Origin: Verrucomicrobiota bacterium | Lineage (GTDB): Bacteria > Verrucomicrobiota > Verrucomicrobiia > Verrucomicrobiales > DEV007 | Assembly: GCA_018970725.1 (NCBI GenBank) | Contig: JAGWVU010000004.1 | Span: 108,901-172,900, forward strand | DNA length: 64,000 nucleotides | Direction: 5' to 3' | Part shown: one piece after another, positions 40,101-46,055 of the stretch | How the letters are laid out: each line of letters starts with the position of its first letter | Position numbering within the stretch: position 1 is the first letter of the stretch | Program-made: the position numbers and the translations under genes | The notes under the pieces: generated by a model | The model's database searches: none | The model's input: the letters and a program-made list of their open reading frames with translations, nothing else | What the model was told of the DNA's origin: nothing

Positions 40101-40675
40101 GGGGAGACCACCGCCGGCACTTCGAACGGAGCGAGAAATCTTTCTCCGATCACGACGGGGGGACCATCGGGAGCCGCTGCCCAAGCGACCGACAAACTGT
40201 CCTGGCCCGCCCCCTCCTTCATCAGAGCCTCGATGTAATACTTCCGGCCGGCCACGAGCGGGACCGGGGCGGACTTCTGCTCCGGATACTTGCTCCACGC
40301 ATCCACCGCAGTCCATCCCGGAACCCGGGCGATCCGCACCTTCTTTTCCGGGGTGGCATCACTGCTCAACCAGAGCTCACAGTTGTCATCCCCAGACACC
40401 CAGAAGGTGTAGGCACCATCGATCTCCGGCGTGAGAAACGCCCGCATCCTCAGCCCGTAGAAATCACGCCAGTTCGCCGGGGCCCGGAATTCCGGATCGA
40501 CCACCCGATGGACCGGGGCGCCGGGGAAATTCGACGCCCCCTGGAGGTCGGCGACCGTCAGCCCGGGAAGATCCGTCCACACCTCCCTGAGCACCCCACC
40601 CGCCACCGCCTCCGGGGCGGCAACCACGGACAGACCAAGCAGACCAAACGTAAGGAGAAACCTCATCACCCCCAT
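34142..40675 (-). CDS. giant surface protein: six PA14-like/PKD-like modules + DUF5011 + DUF1800
   Basis: A 2177-residue protein (Met at 40675, or 40666). After the signal peptide (LLTFGLLGLSVVAAPEAVAG) come six repeats of about 260-290 residues, starting near residues 27, 287, 558, 827, 1089 and 1375. Each has a PA14/fibro-slime-like half opening with a LREVWTD-type block and containing YTFWVSGDDNCELWLS and LVAGRKYYIEALMKEG-type motifs. A PKD-like beta sandwich (TYVFRVTAGFSGGSVSDEVTVTI) follows; the sixth repeat runs into DUF5011. The DUF5011 Ig-like domain lies at about 1555-1625 (VEVGGSFVDPGFTASDAVDGDLSQKV). The C-terminal 520 residues are DUF1800 (FLRQATFGATEAAIARV, NYAREVMQLFSIGLEHLN, NELARAFTGW). 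PA14 modules usually bind glycans. The DUF1501 gene follows at once. Confidence 0.9.
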   Translation of the reverse strand: MGVMRFLLTFGLLGLSVVAAPEAVAGGVLREVWTDLPGLTVADLQGASNFPGAPVHRVVDPEFRAPANWRDFYGLRMRAFLTPEIDGAYTFWVSGDDNCELWLSSDATPEKKVRIARVPGWTAVDAWSKYPEQKSAPVPLVAGRKYYIEALMKEGAGQDSLSVAWAAAPDGPPVVIGERFLAPFEVPAVVSPGLLVEAGSAVRQHAPNLQVELMGQAVDLRSAARALSFSWSQVSGSPALLRTPAVAGTLVDFPEVGTYVFRVTAGFSGGSVSDEVTVTILPKLAPDAGQALSEYWLGVEGKTVANLAASLDYPSFPHARRTVTSLSAVENVAEQFGARTRGFLLVPESGVYRFFLAANESAEFSLSETDSPANLRTMASVSAPQMVAGGLDALGQPSEGVELTAGRRYAFRILHKDDWGSDFCALRWQRPGSAYAEEITAEFLAPPADLAGALAGSQEMKLDTDFLVNAGRDQVIYLPRQSVALGAYEQRRSGSDTPLRTWTRVSGPGAVVLSSPGGAQTSAAFSKPGVYVLRYSLETQRNTSADEVTVEVRPALSANTGAFTRQVWWKRNFATLDAFRADPSFPKVPDLSDNLSEMRQDSDWADQYATRVTGILRVPPGPESTVNYRFAVSGDDAVEFSIAGGPDPVDLRRICFATRPSGRNNYRNESTQISDLVALKPGGRYFVELLHRETWGSDFFAVSWAREGDNRFQVIDGSLGEPTLDLPPFSAGLNVYANAGRDRVYWWPHSKTKLSGSPIRVRDTGNPVSVAWRQTGGASAVLSAPGEAVTEVSFPGPGLYAFEFTVTESGLVNRDSVVIEVKRAQAGVTGFLTRSVWLDVNGAQVADLRTADPGLAFPHFEDLLPGVEPPMNWADLTGTRLKGTLTVPVGGAYIFWIVSDETAELSLDRKGGSGLQRIASSDHAEPPLAFDGHAWQRSASLDLQAGVAYPLEAVMKEASGNDHLAIAMEGPATNGREIVSRGFLSPAKIAPVFNPELTVSLGGDRTLLWPQNEVTLAALVYDLKPGPGAVTYQWSGSSRGVKFDSPAAPVSGVTFPAPGTYEITMRAGDGANAGSDTVLVTVRDPLVSGSGGILREVWTGIGGSGINDLKNSSAYTSGTSRVRDVLPAFETPLNWEDNYGQRLTGLFSVPTEGDYVFLLASDDESELLFNQAGEDAAGAVRVAHCPWASGRYNWGARPSQQSASFRLVPGKRYFMQAIHKEGSGDDYLAVAYRKADQTNAQAMVIPGALLSPPVGTKGNAFDTQMLVEAGTDLQGVWPRAVYNLQGLAADYVAGPQALAVRWSAVSGAAPVPMKGIRRVAAPAASAAKVTFSAPTSLQTEVRFPGPGRYVLQLAVTDGLMTRTDTLTANIGSPLATGTGSILCEIFRDIPGSWVTDLLRHSRYPGNPTERTQLVRAESRVNGGDNYGLVIRGWLHPALTGVYRFNIASDDWGEAHLSLDDKPENKALLCLSPAAVNYYEWRRFPEYQISRPVNLVAGRRYYLELRLKESGWNDHLALAWLPPGAPSFEVIDGAYLSPWKLADAQAPSVVLNGGSAVTVEVGGSFVDPGFTASDAVDGDLSQKVKSEGTVDTTTPGIYTIRYTATDAAGNVSEVATRTVTVALAPNVAPVYPPDTSGAHSVTPWSPPPGGITDLEASRFLRQATFGATEAAIARVKEKGFEGWIDEQLAMPASSHLAMMDSFARYQGARGDVLAMAKASGSLSILPGRIMTGPVGTLRTDDRLWAWWTLAANAPDQLRQRIGFALSEILVVSDRSGTLRNYPRGMANYYDGLVKHGNGSYRALLEEVTLNPIMGIWLTMLRSSKTQPDENYAREVMQLFSIGLEHLNRDGTYKRDGNGNALPTYTQAQINELARAFTGWTYAGSGSFTWTTESDVINPMVPFETQHDRGRKVILGGATLSAGQSARQDITRSLDVIFAHPNVGPFVSRLLIQRLVKSNPSPAYIFRVASKFENNGKGVRGDLGATVKAILLDPEARNPALAPEDGKLGEPVVRLTRLLRAVAAPPSSNPPVMGRYLVGNPLDEFSQAPLQAPTVFNFFLPDYVPPGSLAASGLVAPEFQITTELTTVDTANFFFDSVASGVRSSTGPRLALDLSSFEALWGQPEALYSRMEKLLLGRSMSAELRAALERVRTANSSAAEGVRAMLQVLLAAPDFNIDL

Positions 40676-40754
40676 CCCGACCAAGAATGGAGTGAAGATA
40701 TCAGAGTTAGCCGGAGCAGACAATTTTTTTCATCCAGGCGGGCGGGAAAAATCC

Positions 40755-41642
40755 TCACACATCTCCACGGGCCGCGGCGGCCTGCTCCGCTTTCTCCCGG
40801 GCCTTGCGCAAAATCTCGTCCGGTGTCGGCAACGAGGCCAGATCTAGCCCGGCCAGCACTTCCGCCGGGATGAACCCATCATCCTGCAATTTCACCAGAC
40901 ACTTCTTCCGCTCCTCCAGCGCCTTGTCCGGACTGCGTTCCTTGGAAAAGCGCGATTTCGCGGCCTCGCTCCGCGTCCGGAGACTGGCGTAGATGTCCCC
41001 GCCCAGCAGCGCGGAGATGTCCACCTTCATTTTCTCCCGGTTGACATCCTGTTCGCTGACCGGAGCGCCGTTGATCGGTCCCCCGGAATACTTGGGGAAC
41101 ATGATCGCGACTTCCGGACAAACCCTCGAACAGGCCGGGCAATTGGTTTTGCAATTGTCCTGGTTCTGCACCTGGATTTTTTTCCCGTCGTCGATCCCAT
41201 AAACATCAAAGAGACAGAAGCTGAGACACTGCATGCAGTTGGTGCAACGCGAGTAATCGATGACCGGAAACCAGGGCTTCCAACTCGTCCCCCCGGCCTG
41301 CGGAGGCTGATTCATGGATCCCCCTTCACGCCAACCCTCCACCGTCTCCACAATCCCTCCCACGTCCATCCCGGTGATGTCCCGCACCGCGATCTCCACC
41401 TCGCCCGCGGCATCTTCCAACCGGGGAACCCCGTCCACGAAGGATCCCAACACCAGCATCCGGTTCGTCCGTCCCGCCCCCGGCGCCGCCCCGGCTTCAC
41501 TCCCGAGGACCGCGCGGATCACACTGTAGCCCCGCTCCAGAAGGCTCCGGAATGCATGGAATCGAAGGTCGCCATCCATGGGACGACTCCCCGTTCCATC
41601 ATACCACACGATCGTCCAGGGCTGAGATTCGACCTTGAGCAT
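40755..41642 (-). CDS. two-cluster 4Fe-4S ferredoxin with unfamiliar N-terminal domain
   Basis: A 295-residue protein from the Met at 41642. Residues 1-120 are a domain I do not know (WTIVWYDGTGSRPMDGDLRFHAFRSLLERGYSVIRAVLG, RMLVLGSFVDG, VRDITGMDVGGIVETV). Residues 130-180 bind two clusters: C133, C136, C139, C143 (CTNCMQCLSFC) and C164, C168, C171, C175 (CKTNCPACSRVCPE). A Lys/Glu-rich helical tail of about 100 residues follows. No signal peptide, so it is cytoplasmic. It sits 110 bases after the small CHC protein and is the fourth gene of the lipoyl/radical SAM cluster. A role as electron carrier for the radical SAM enzyme or for a lipoyl-protein reaction is inference. Confidence 0.8.
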   Translation of the reverse strand: MLKVESQPWTIVWYDGTGSRPMDGDLRFHAFRSLLERGYSVIRAVLGSEAGAAPGAGRTNRMLVLGSFVDGVPRLEDAAGEVEIAVRDITGMDVGGIVETVEGWREGGSMNQPPQAGGTSWKPWFPVIDYSRCTNCMQCLSFCLFDVYGIDDGKKIQVQNQDNCKTNCPACSRVCPEVAIMFPKYSGGPINGAPVSEQDVNREKMKVDISALLGGDIYASLRTRSEAAKSRFSKERSPDKALEERKKCLVKLQDDGFIPAEVLAGLDLASLPTPDEILRKAREKAEQAAAARGDV

Positions 41643-41751
41643 AGGGATGGCATTATTGAACCTGCAATCGGGAGATGGCGAATGATTTGCGCGGAGTTTT
41701 GCGTCCGGCCGGAGACCACGAGGCATCGCTCCGATCCACATCGACGGGTCG

Positions 41752-42081
41752 CTACCCGGACAACAACTGATCCAGAACGGTCTCGGCGGATTCCTCGCGC
41801 ATGTTACAAACCCGCGGCTCCGCCTCCCCCTCCGGAATGACCACTCCGCCCTGGTGCAACAACCATTTCACCGCCCGCGGATAGCAGGCGGCGATTTTGA
41901 GCGCCCCTCCCTCCACCAAAGCAGCCAGGGCCGGATCCTGCCGGGCCGACATCTCACAGAGGTCCGCCACCGTGGCGAAAGGGCGGCCCGACTCCGTCAA
42001 CCCGCGCAAGACCTCCTCCTTGACCGCTTCCGGCACGACCTGCGCATACGCGCAATGGCAATAGAGAATTCGTTCCATCAT
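41752..42081 (-). CDS. small cysteine protein resembling the N-terminal part of HdrA
   Basis: A 109-residue protein, ATG at 42081 overlapping the stop of the radical SAM gene (ATGA, 42078-42081). A second ATG follows at once, and GGAGG sits 4-7 bases upstream. Five cysteines: YCHC (C8 and C10), LCEMS (C42), KIAACYPRAV (C66) and RVCNM (C92). The order CxC, LC, AACxPR is like the start of the heterodisulfide reductase subunit HdrA (VxCHCG, C, VAACSPR). The flavin-binding and ferredoxin parts of HdrA are missing. It may bind an Fe-S cluster or shuttle thiols. The HdrA similarity is read by eye and needs a profile search. Confidence 0.65.
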   Translation of the reverse strand: MMERILYCHCAYAQVVPEAVKEEVLRGLTESGRPFATVADLCEMSARQDPALAALVEGGALKIAACYPRAVKWLLHQGGVVIPEGEAEPRVCNMREESAETVLDQLLSG

Positions 42082-43349
42082 TTTCCTCCCGCGTTGTCCG
42101 CTGAGGCGGTGACCGGCGCGATGGACCGGAGCAAGCCGCCCCGCTCCTCCGGCAGGTTTCCGTAAACCCCGAAATCGTTGAACCACAGAGACTTGGCGAT
42201 CCGATACATCCAATGCTTCTCCGGCACTTCATGACCGGGAAGATACTGACTGCCTTTCGGCGTCATCGACCCGAGTTCCGCCCCCGCCGTCTGCCGGATG
42301 GTGGTGTCCCTGGCCCCGTGCCGCTCCGCCAGATCCTTCACCAGGTCCGGACGTTCCAGAACAATGCAACCCCGGGTATGCCGGGCCGCGGTTTCCCGAA
42401 AATCCCGGAGGAAAGCGGACTGCGTCAGGGCATCGTATATCCCCGCCTCCTGATCCACCGATTCCCGGGCGAACTGGATGATCGGGCACGGCTCGATTCC
42501 TCCCGTCGGTCCGATGTGATGGCTGATGCCCGTGGCCATCGGGCAGACGGCACGCCCCTCGCCATCGTAGTAAGCATCCACCAGCCCGATCGGCAACTTG
42601 CAGCGCATGTCCACAATGAATTCCCGGACCTTGCGCGCCTGGTCCGGCCGGAGCGCAAGCTCCTCATGAATCTGCGGCCCGACGGGCCGATAGGTGTGAT
42701 ACCAGGCGTAGTGCACCCCCATGCCGATGAGATTGCGCAACCAGCCCTCGGTCAACAGGAGGTCGATGTTGCTCTGGCACACACTGGTGGCCACGCCGGT
42801 CATGATCTTCTCGTCCAAGCAGTTCCTCAGACCCCGCAGGGTCCGGGCGTAAACTTCACGGTTCCCGCGCCGTTCGTCCGAAACCGCCGCGTCTCCCTCG
42901 ATGCTGATCAGGGGCGTGGCATTGCCGATCCGGCGCAAGGTGCGGGCTTTCTTCGCTGTGATGAGTTGCCCGTTGGTGAAAATCTGGAAAAAGCAATCCG
43001 GATGCTGGGCCAGAAAATCGAAAAGGTCCGGATGCAGGAATGGCTCGCCTCCCAAAATTCCGAAGAAGCTGTTCCCATGTTCGCGAGCGTCGTTCACGAT
43101 CCGGTTCAGGCGGTCCAAATCGATCTTGACCTGCGGTTTGTCGACGTCCACCCAACAGCCTTGGCACCGCAGGTTGCAACTGTTGAGAACGGAGATGTAG
43201 AGAAACGGCGGAAAATAAATCCCCCGGCGCGCGCGCCGCTTGAACAGCTCGATCGACGCCACTCCCTTGACGCCGAAATTCCAGATGAAGTTGCGCAGCA
43301 ACTTCGGATCGACGCTGGACAGAATCCGGGTAGAAAGTTCGGGGAGCAT
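42078..43349 (-). CDS. radical SAM protein, function unknown, in lipoyl-carrier cluster
   Basis: A 423-residue radical SAM enzyme. The cluster motif C58-x3-C62-x2-C65 lies in YISVLNSCNLRCQGCWVD, followed by GNSFFGILGGEPFLHPDL (the SAM-binding GGEP). FFQIFTNGQLIT and ISIEGDAAVSDERRGNREVY are typical of the PqqE/MoaA-like group. Extra cysteines in RAVCPMATGISHHIGPTGGIEPCPII and TRGCIVLE suggest an auxiliary 4Fe-4S cluster (SPASM/Twitch-like). The C-terminal 70 residues are unusual (GSMTPKGSQYLPGHEVPEKHWMYRIAKSLWFNDFGVYGN). It ends overlapping the CHC protein and starts 44 bases after the GcvH-like gene. The substrate is unknown; nothing here identifies it as lipoyl synthase. Confidence 0.88.
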   Translation of the reverse strand: MLPELSTRILSSVDPKLLRNFIWNFGVKGVASIELFKRRARRGIYFPPFLYISVLNSCNLRCQGCWVDVDKPQVKIDLDRLNRIVNDAREHGNSFFGILGGEPFLHPDLFDFLAQHPDCFFQIFTNGQLITAKKARTLRRIGNATPLISIEGDAAVSDERRGNREVYARTLRGLRNCLDEKIMTGVATSVCQSNIDLLLTEGWLRNLIGMGVHYAWYHTYRPVGPQIHEELALRPDQARKVREFIVDMRCKLPIGLVDAYYDGEGRAVCPMATGISHHIGPTGGIEPCPIIQFARESVDQEAGIYDALTQSAFLRDFRETAARHTRGCIVLERPDLVKDLAERHGARDTTIRQTAGAELGSMTPKGSQYLPGHEVPEKHWMYRIAKSLWFNDFGVYGNLPEERGGLLRSIAPVTASADNAGGK

Positions 43350-43393
43350 GCTCGGGTCAGACTAATCCTCAAATCGACGGGATTGCAATCCCT

Positions 43394-43855
43394 TCACGAC
43401 TCCGGTTGATGCTCCTCGCTCTGCATCCGGTTGATCAGTTGGTCGAGATGCTCGATGTAACCGTGCACATCCAGGCTCTCCGCCTCCGGCTCTCCCAGAA
43501 CGGAGTAAAGATAGCCCTCCTCGTAGGGGCTGGACCGGATGACGCACGCGTCCGCCTCCAGGGCCGGGTTGATGCCCTGAAAACGGCCCCGCATCACACA
43601 GTAGACATCGCTGGCCGCCTTGAATCCCTCCACCCAGCCAATCTGGTCCCCCGGCTCCACCGTTCCTTCCACGGGAACGGTGAACCGCGCCTCGACCAAT
43701 TCGCCCAGCATCCGCGTCGCAAACTTCGTGAAGCCGACGTGCCACAGGCCCGTCTCCCCATCCATCAAATGCATCCAGTAATGCGAGCGCGAGTAGCGGA
43801 AGCCACTCGGAAAGCGGGCCGAAAACCGGGCGTGTTTGTAACGAATCAATTCCAC
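43394..43855 (-). CDS. GcvH-like lipoyl-carrier protein
   Basis: A 153-residue protein, taken from the GTG at 43855 (VELIRYKHARFSARFP). The frame is open to 43981, but that would overlap the divergent gene and lacks similarity. The GcvH fold is recognisable: TGLWHVGFTKFATRMLGELVEARFTVPVEGTVEPGDQIGWVEGFKAASDVY. The lipoyl lysine K79 sits in the canonical VE-xx-KAASD-Y context, and NPALEADACVIRSSPYEEGYLYSV matches the GcvH C-terminus. No gcvT, gcvP, lipA or lipB lies in the window. Its neighbours are a radical SAM protein, an HdrA-N-like protein and a ferredoxin, so a role other than glycine cleavage is likely, as for LbpA of the sHdr system. Confidence 0.78.
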   Translation of the reverse strand: MELIRYKHARFSARFPSGFRYSRSHYWMHLMDGETGLWHVGFTKFATRMLGELVEARFTVPVEGTVEPGDQIGWVEGFKAASDVYCVMRGRFQGINPALEADACVIRSSPYEEGYLYSVLGEPEAESLDVHGYIEHLDQLINRMQSEEHQPES

Positions 43856-43959
43856 GGGCGCGCAACCTAATCGGTTTCCTCCCGCCTGCAAACCGCCTTG
43901 CCAGCGGATCTTGGAGGAAACCCGTGGCCAAATGCCCTGCGTTGTCTTTGAATACCGGC

Positions 43960-44952
43960 ATGTCCCGGCCGTTTCTGGCACTCCTCGCCTTGACCAGCTT
44001 CTCCGGCTGCCAACTGCCGTTCTACGGACAGGCCATCCGCGGACAACTGGAGATCCGGAGCCGGGAACGCCCCGTGGCCCGCCTCCTCCGGGATCCCTCC
44101 ACCCCGGATCCCCTCCGCGCCCGGTTGCAATCCGCCCGCTCCATCGTCGCCTTTGCCGAAACCCATCTCGGCCTTTCCGCGGGAAAAAACTACACGACCT
44201 ACGCCGATCTCGGACGCGATCAGGTCCTCTGGAGCGTTTTCGCCACGCCCGAACTCAGCGTGGAGCCCGTCACCTGGAGGTATCCGGTCGTCGGCTCACT
44301 CGCTTACCAAGGCTATTTCTCCCACCAGCACGCCCTCGCGTTCGCCGCGAGCCAGAGCCGGTCGGGACGCGATGTCGCGATTGCCCCCGTCCCGGCTTAT
44401 TCGACGCTCGGCTGGTTCAACGATCCGCTCCTCAACACCTTCCTGGAAGACGAACCCCACCAACTCGCGGCCTTGATCTTCCACGAACTCACCCACAAAC
44501 GCTATTACCGGGCCGGCGACACCGCTTTCAGCGAGGCGCTGGCCGTGGCGGTGGAACGCGAGGGCGTGCGCCAATGGTTGCGGCACCAGGGCGACCGGGC
44601 CGGCTTGCTGACTCACGAAAGACAGCTCGCCGCCTCCGATGCCTTCGTGGAACGGATCCTGTCCACCCGCGCAACATTGGCGGATCTGTTTGCGGGCGAT
44701 GCCCCGGACGCGGTCAAACGGGCCCAAAAAAGGAAAATCCTCGACCAACTGCAATCCGCACTGCGTGAGCGGTTGCCGACCGGGAAAGCCGGCTCCGCCG
44801 GTTCGCACTTCTGGCTGGGAAGCGCACTCGGGAACGCCCACCTCAACGTCATCTCGGCCTATCACCAGCGCGTTCCGGAATTCGAACGCCTTTTTCGGAC
44901 CTGCGATGGCGATTGGGAACTCTTCTATGCGGAGGTGGCCAAGCTGCCCTGA
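43960..44952 (+). CDS. lipoprotein metallopeptidase, putative aminopeptidase (COG4324 family)
   Basis: A 330-residue protein from the ATG at 43960. The lipobox is LTSFSGC (Cys at about 16). Family blocks: AETHLGLSAGKNYTTYADLGRDQVLWSVFATPEL, WRYPVVGSLAYQGYF, YSTLGWFNDPLLNTFL, and the gluzincin motif IFHELTHKRYY (H175, E176, H179). FSEALAVAVEREGVRQW then supplies the third zinc ligand Glu. It is likely anchored in a periplasmic membrane face. The substrate is unknown; the 'aminopeptidase' name is by family only. Divergent from the GcvH-like gene. Confidence 0.85.
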   Translation: MSRPFLALLALTSFSGCQLPFYGQAIRGQLEIRSRERPVARLLRDPSTPDPLRARLQSARSIVAFAETHLGLSAGKNYTTYADLGRDQVLWSVFATPELSVEPVTWRYPVVGSLAYQGYFSHQHALAFAASQSRSGRDVAIAPVPAYSTLGWFNDPLLNTFLEDEPHQLAALIFHELTHKRYYRAGDTAFSEALAVAVEREGVRQWLRHQGDRAGLLTHERQLAASDAFVERILSTRATLADLFAGDAPDAVKRAQKRKILDQLQSALRERLPTGKAGSAGSHFWLGSALGNAHLNVISAYHQRVPEFERLFRTCDGDWELFYAEVAKLP

Positions 44953-44983
44953 TCCTCTCGTGAGGACAAGTTGCCTTCAGCGG

Positions 44984-45982
44984 TCAGCGGGGTTGCTCCC
45001 CCACCGCGGCCCCGGCGCGCCATTGCTTGTAGCCGTGCCAGAGGAATCCGGCCGCGGCGGCGAACATGAACATTGAGAAGAACTGACCTTTGTTGATCCC
45101 CATCACGAATCCGGAATCCGCATGGCGCCAAGTCTCCCCGATGATCCGGAAGACCGCGTAAAGGAGAAAGAAAAGCCCGGTGAGGACGCCATACGGGAGA
45201 CGGGGAAACTTCCACCGCAGCCCGAAGAGGATCAAAAACAGGAGGAGCCCTTCCAACAAGGCCTGGTAAATCTGGGACGGATGACGCGGGGTCAGACATT
45301 CCTGCAGCACTTCGCGGACCTCCGGATCATGCACCTTGAGCTTGATCCCGGGCAGACTGAGGTCCGGCAAACGGGAGAACACTTTCCGCTGGATCTCTGG
45401 GTTTTCGCCAATCTCATCGGGAAAAAGCATCGCCCAAGGCACCTTCTTCGGATCGGCTGGAACACCGTAGAGTTCGCCGTTGATGAAATTGGCGATGCGC
45501 CCGAAGAAAATTCCGACGGGAGCCACACAGACCAGATTGTCCCCGACCCCGCACCAATCATGGCCGTGCTGCCGGGCATACCACCAAGTGAACGCCACCA
45601 GACCCGCGATGCCTCCATGGCTGGCCATTCCGCCCTCCCAAAGCTGAAAAAAGCGCCAGGGGGCCTGGATGAACCCCTGGAAATCGTAGAGCAGCATGTA
45701 ACCGAGCCTTCCTCCCAGCATCACGCCAAGAAAGGCGGCCAACGTGATGAAATCGGCCAATTCCGCCTCTTTCAACGGCCCGATCCGCGCCCGCGCCATC
45801 TGCCGCATGAGGACGAACGCGACCGCGAAGCCGAGGACATAGGCCACTCCATACCAACGGATCCCGATGTTTCCTCCGCCGAAACGGAGCAACCAGGGAT
45901 CGATGTCATGGATGTAGAGACCGGAGACCACCGGTCCAAAGGAACGCATTCCGGGCCCCGGAGCAACCCAAAGCTGCGCCAT
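44984..45982 (-). CDS. lgt: prolipoprotein diacylglyceryl transferase
   Basis: A 332-residue inner-membrane enzyme that adds diacylglycerol to the lipobox cysteine of prelipoproteins. I chose the Met at 45982; upstream Met codons would overlap the divergent purF. Diagnostic motifs: IRWYGVAYVLGFAVAF, LGGRLGYMLLYD, WEGGMASHGGIAGLVAFTWW, APVGIFFGRIANFINGELYG (the Lgt signature), RHPSQIYQALLEGLLLFLIL, and RIIGETWRHAD. About seven transmembrane helices. The several lipoproteins encoded in this window (9729, 16874, 43960) would be substrates. Confidence 0.96.
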   Translation of the reverse strand: MAQLWVAPGPGMRSFGPVVSGLYIHDIDPWLLRFGGGNIGIRWYGVAYVLGFAVAFVLMRQMARARIGPLKEAELADFITLAAFLGVMLGGRLGYMLLYDFQGFIQAPWRFFQLWEGGMASHGGIAGLVAFTWWYARQHGHDWCGVGDNLVCVAPVGIFFGRIANFINGELYGVPADPKKVPWAMLFPDEIGENPEIQRKVFSRLPDLSLPGIKLKVHDPEVREVLQECLTPRHPSQIYQALLEGLLLFLILFGLRWKFPRLPYGVLTGLFFLLYAVFRIIGETWRHADSGFVMGINKGQFFSMFMFAAAAGFLWHGYKQWRAGAAVGEQPR

Positions 45983-46055
45983 GGAATTTTCCCAAAGAAT
46001 CGCCATCGCCGGGTTGCAGGTGACGTTTTCTTCACCTAAGGAGAGCACTCCCCGC

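Noticed and set aside
43394..43855. GcvH-like gene as part of a normal glycine cleavage system
   Set aside because: No gcvT or gcvP is present in the window, and the protein is more divergent than housekeeping GcvH outside the lipoyl site.
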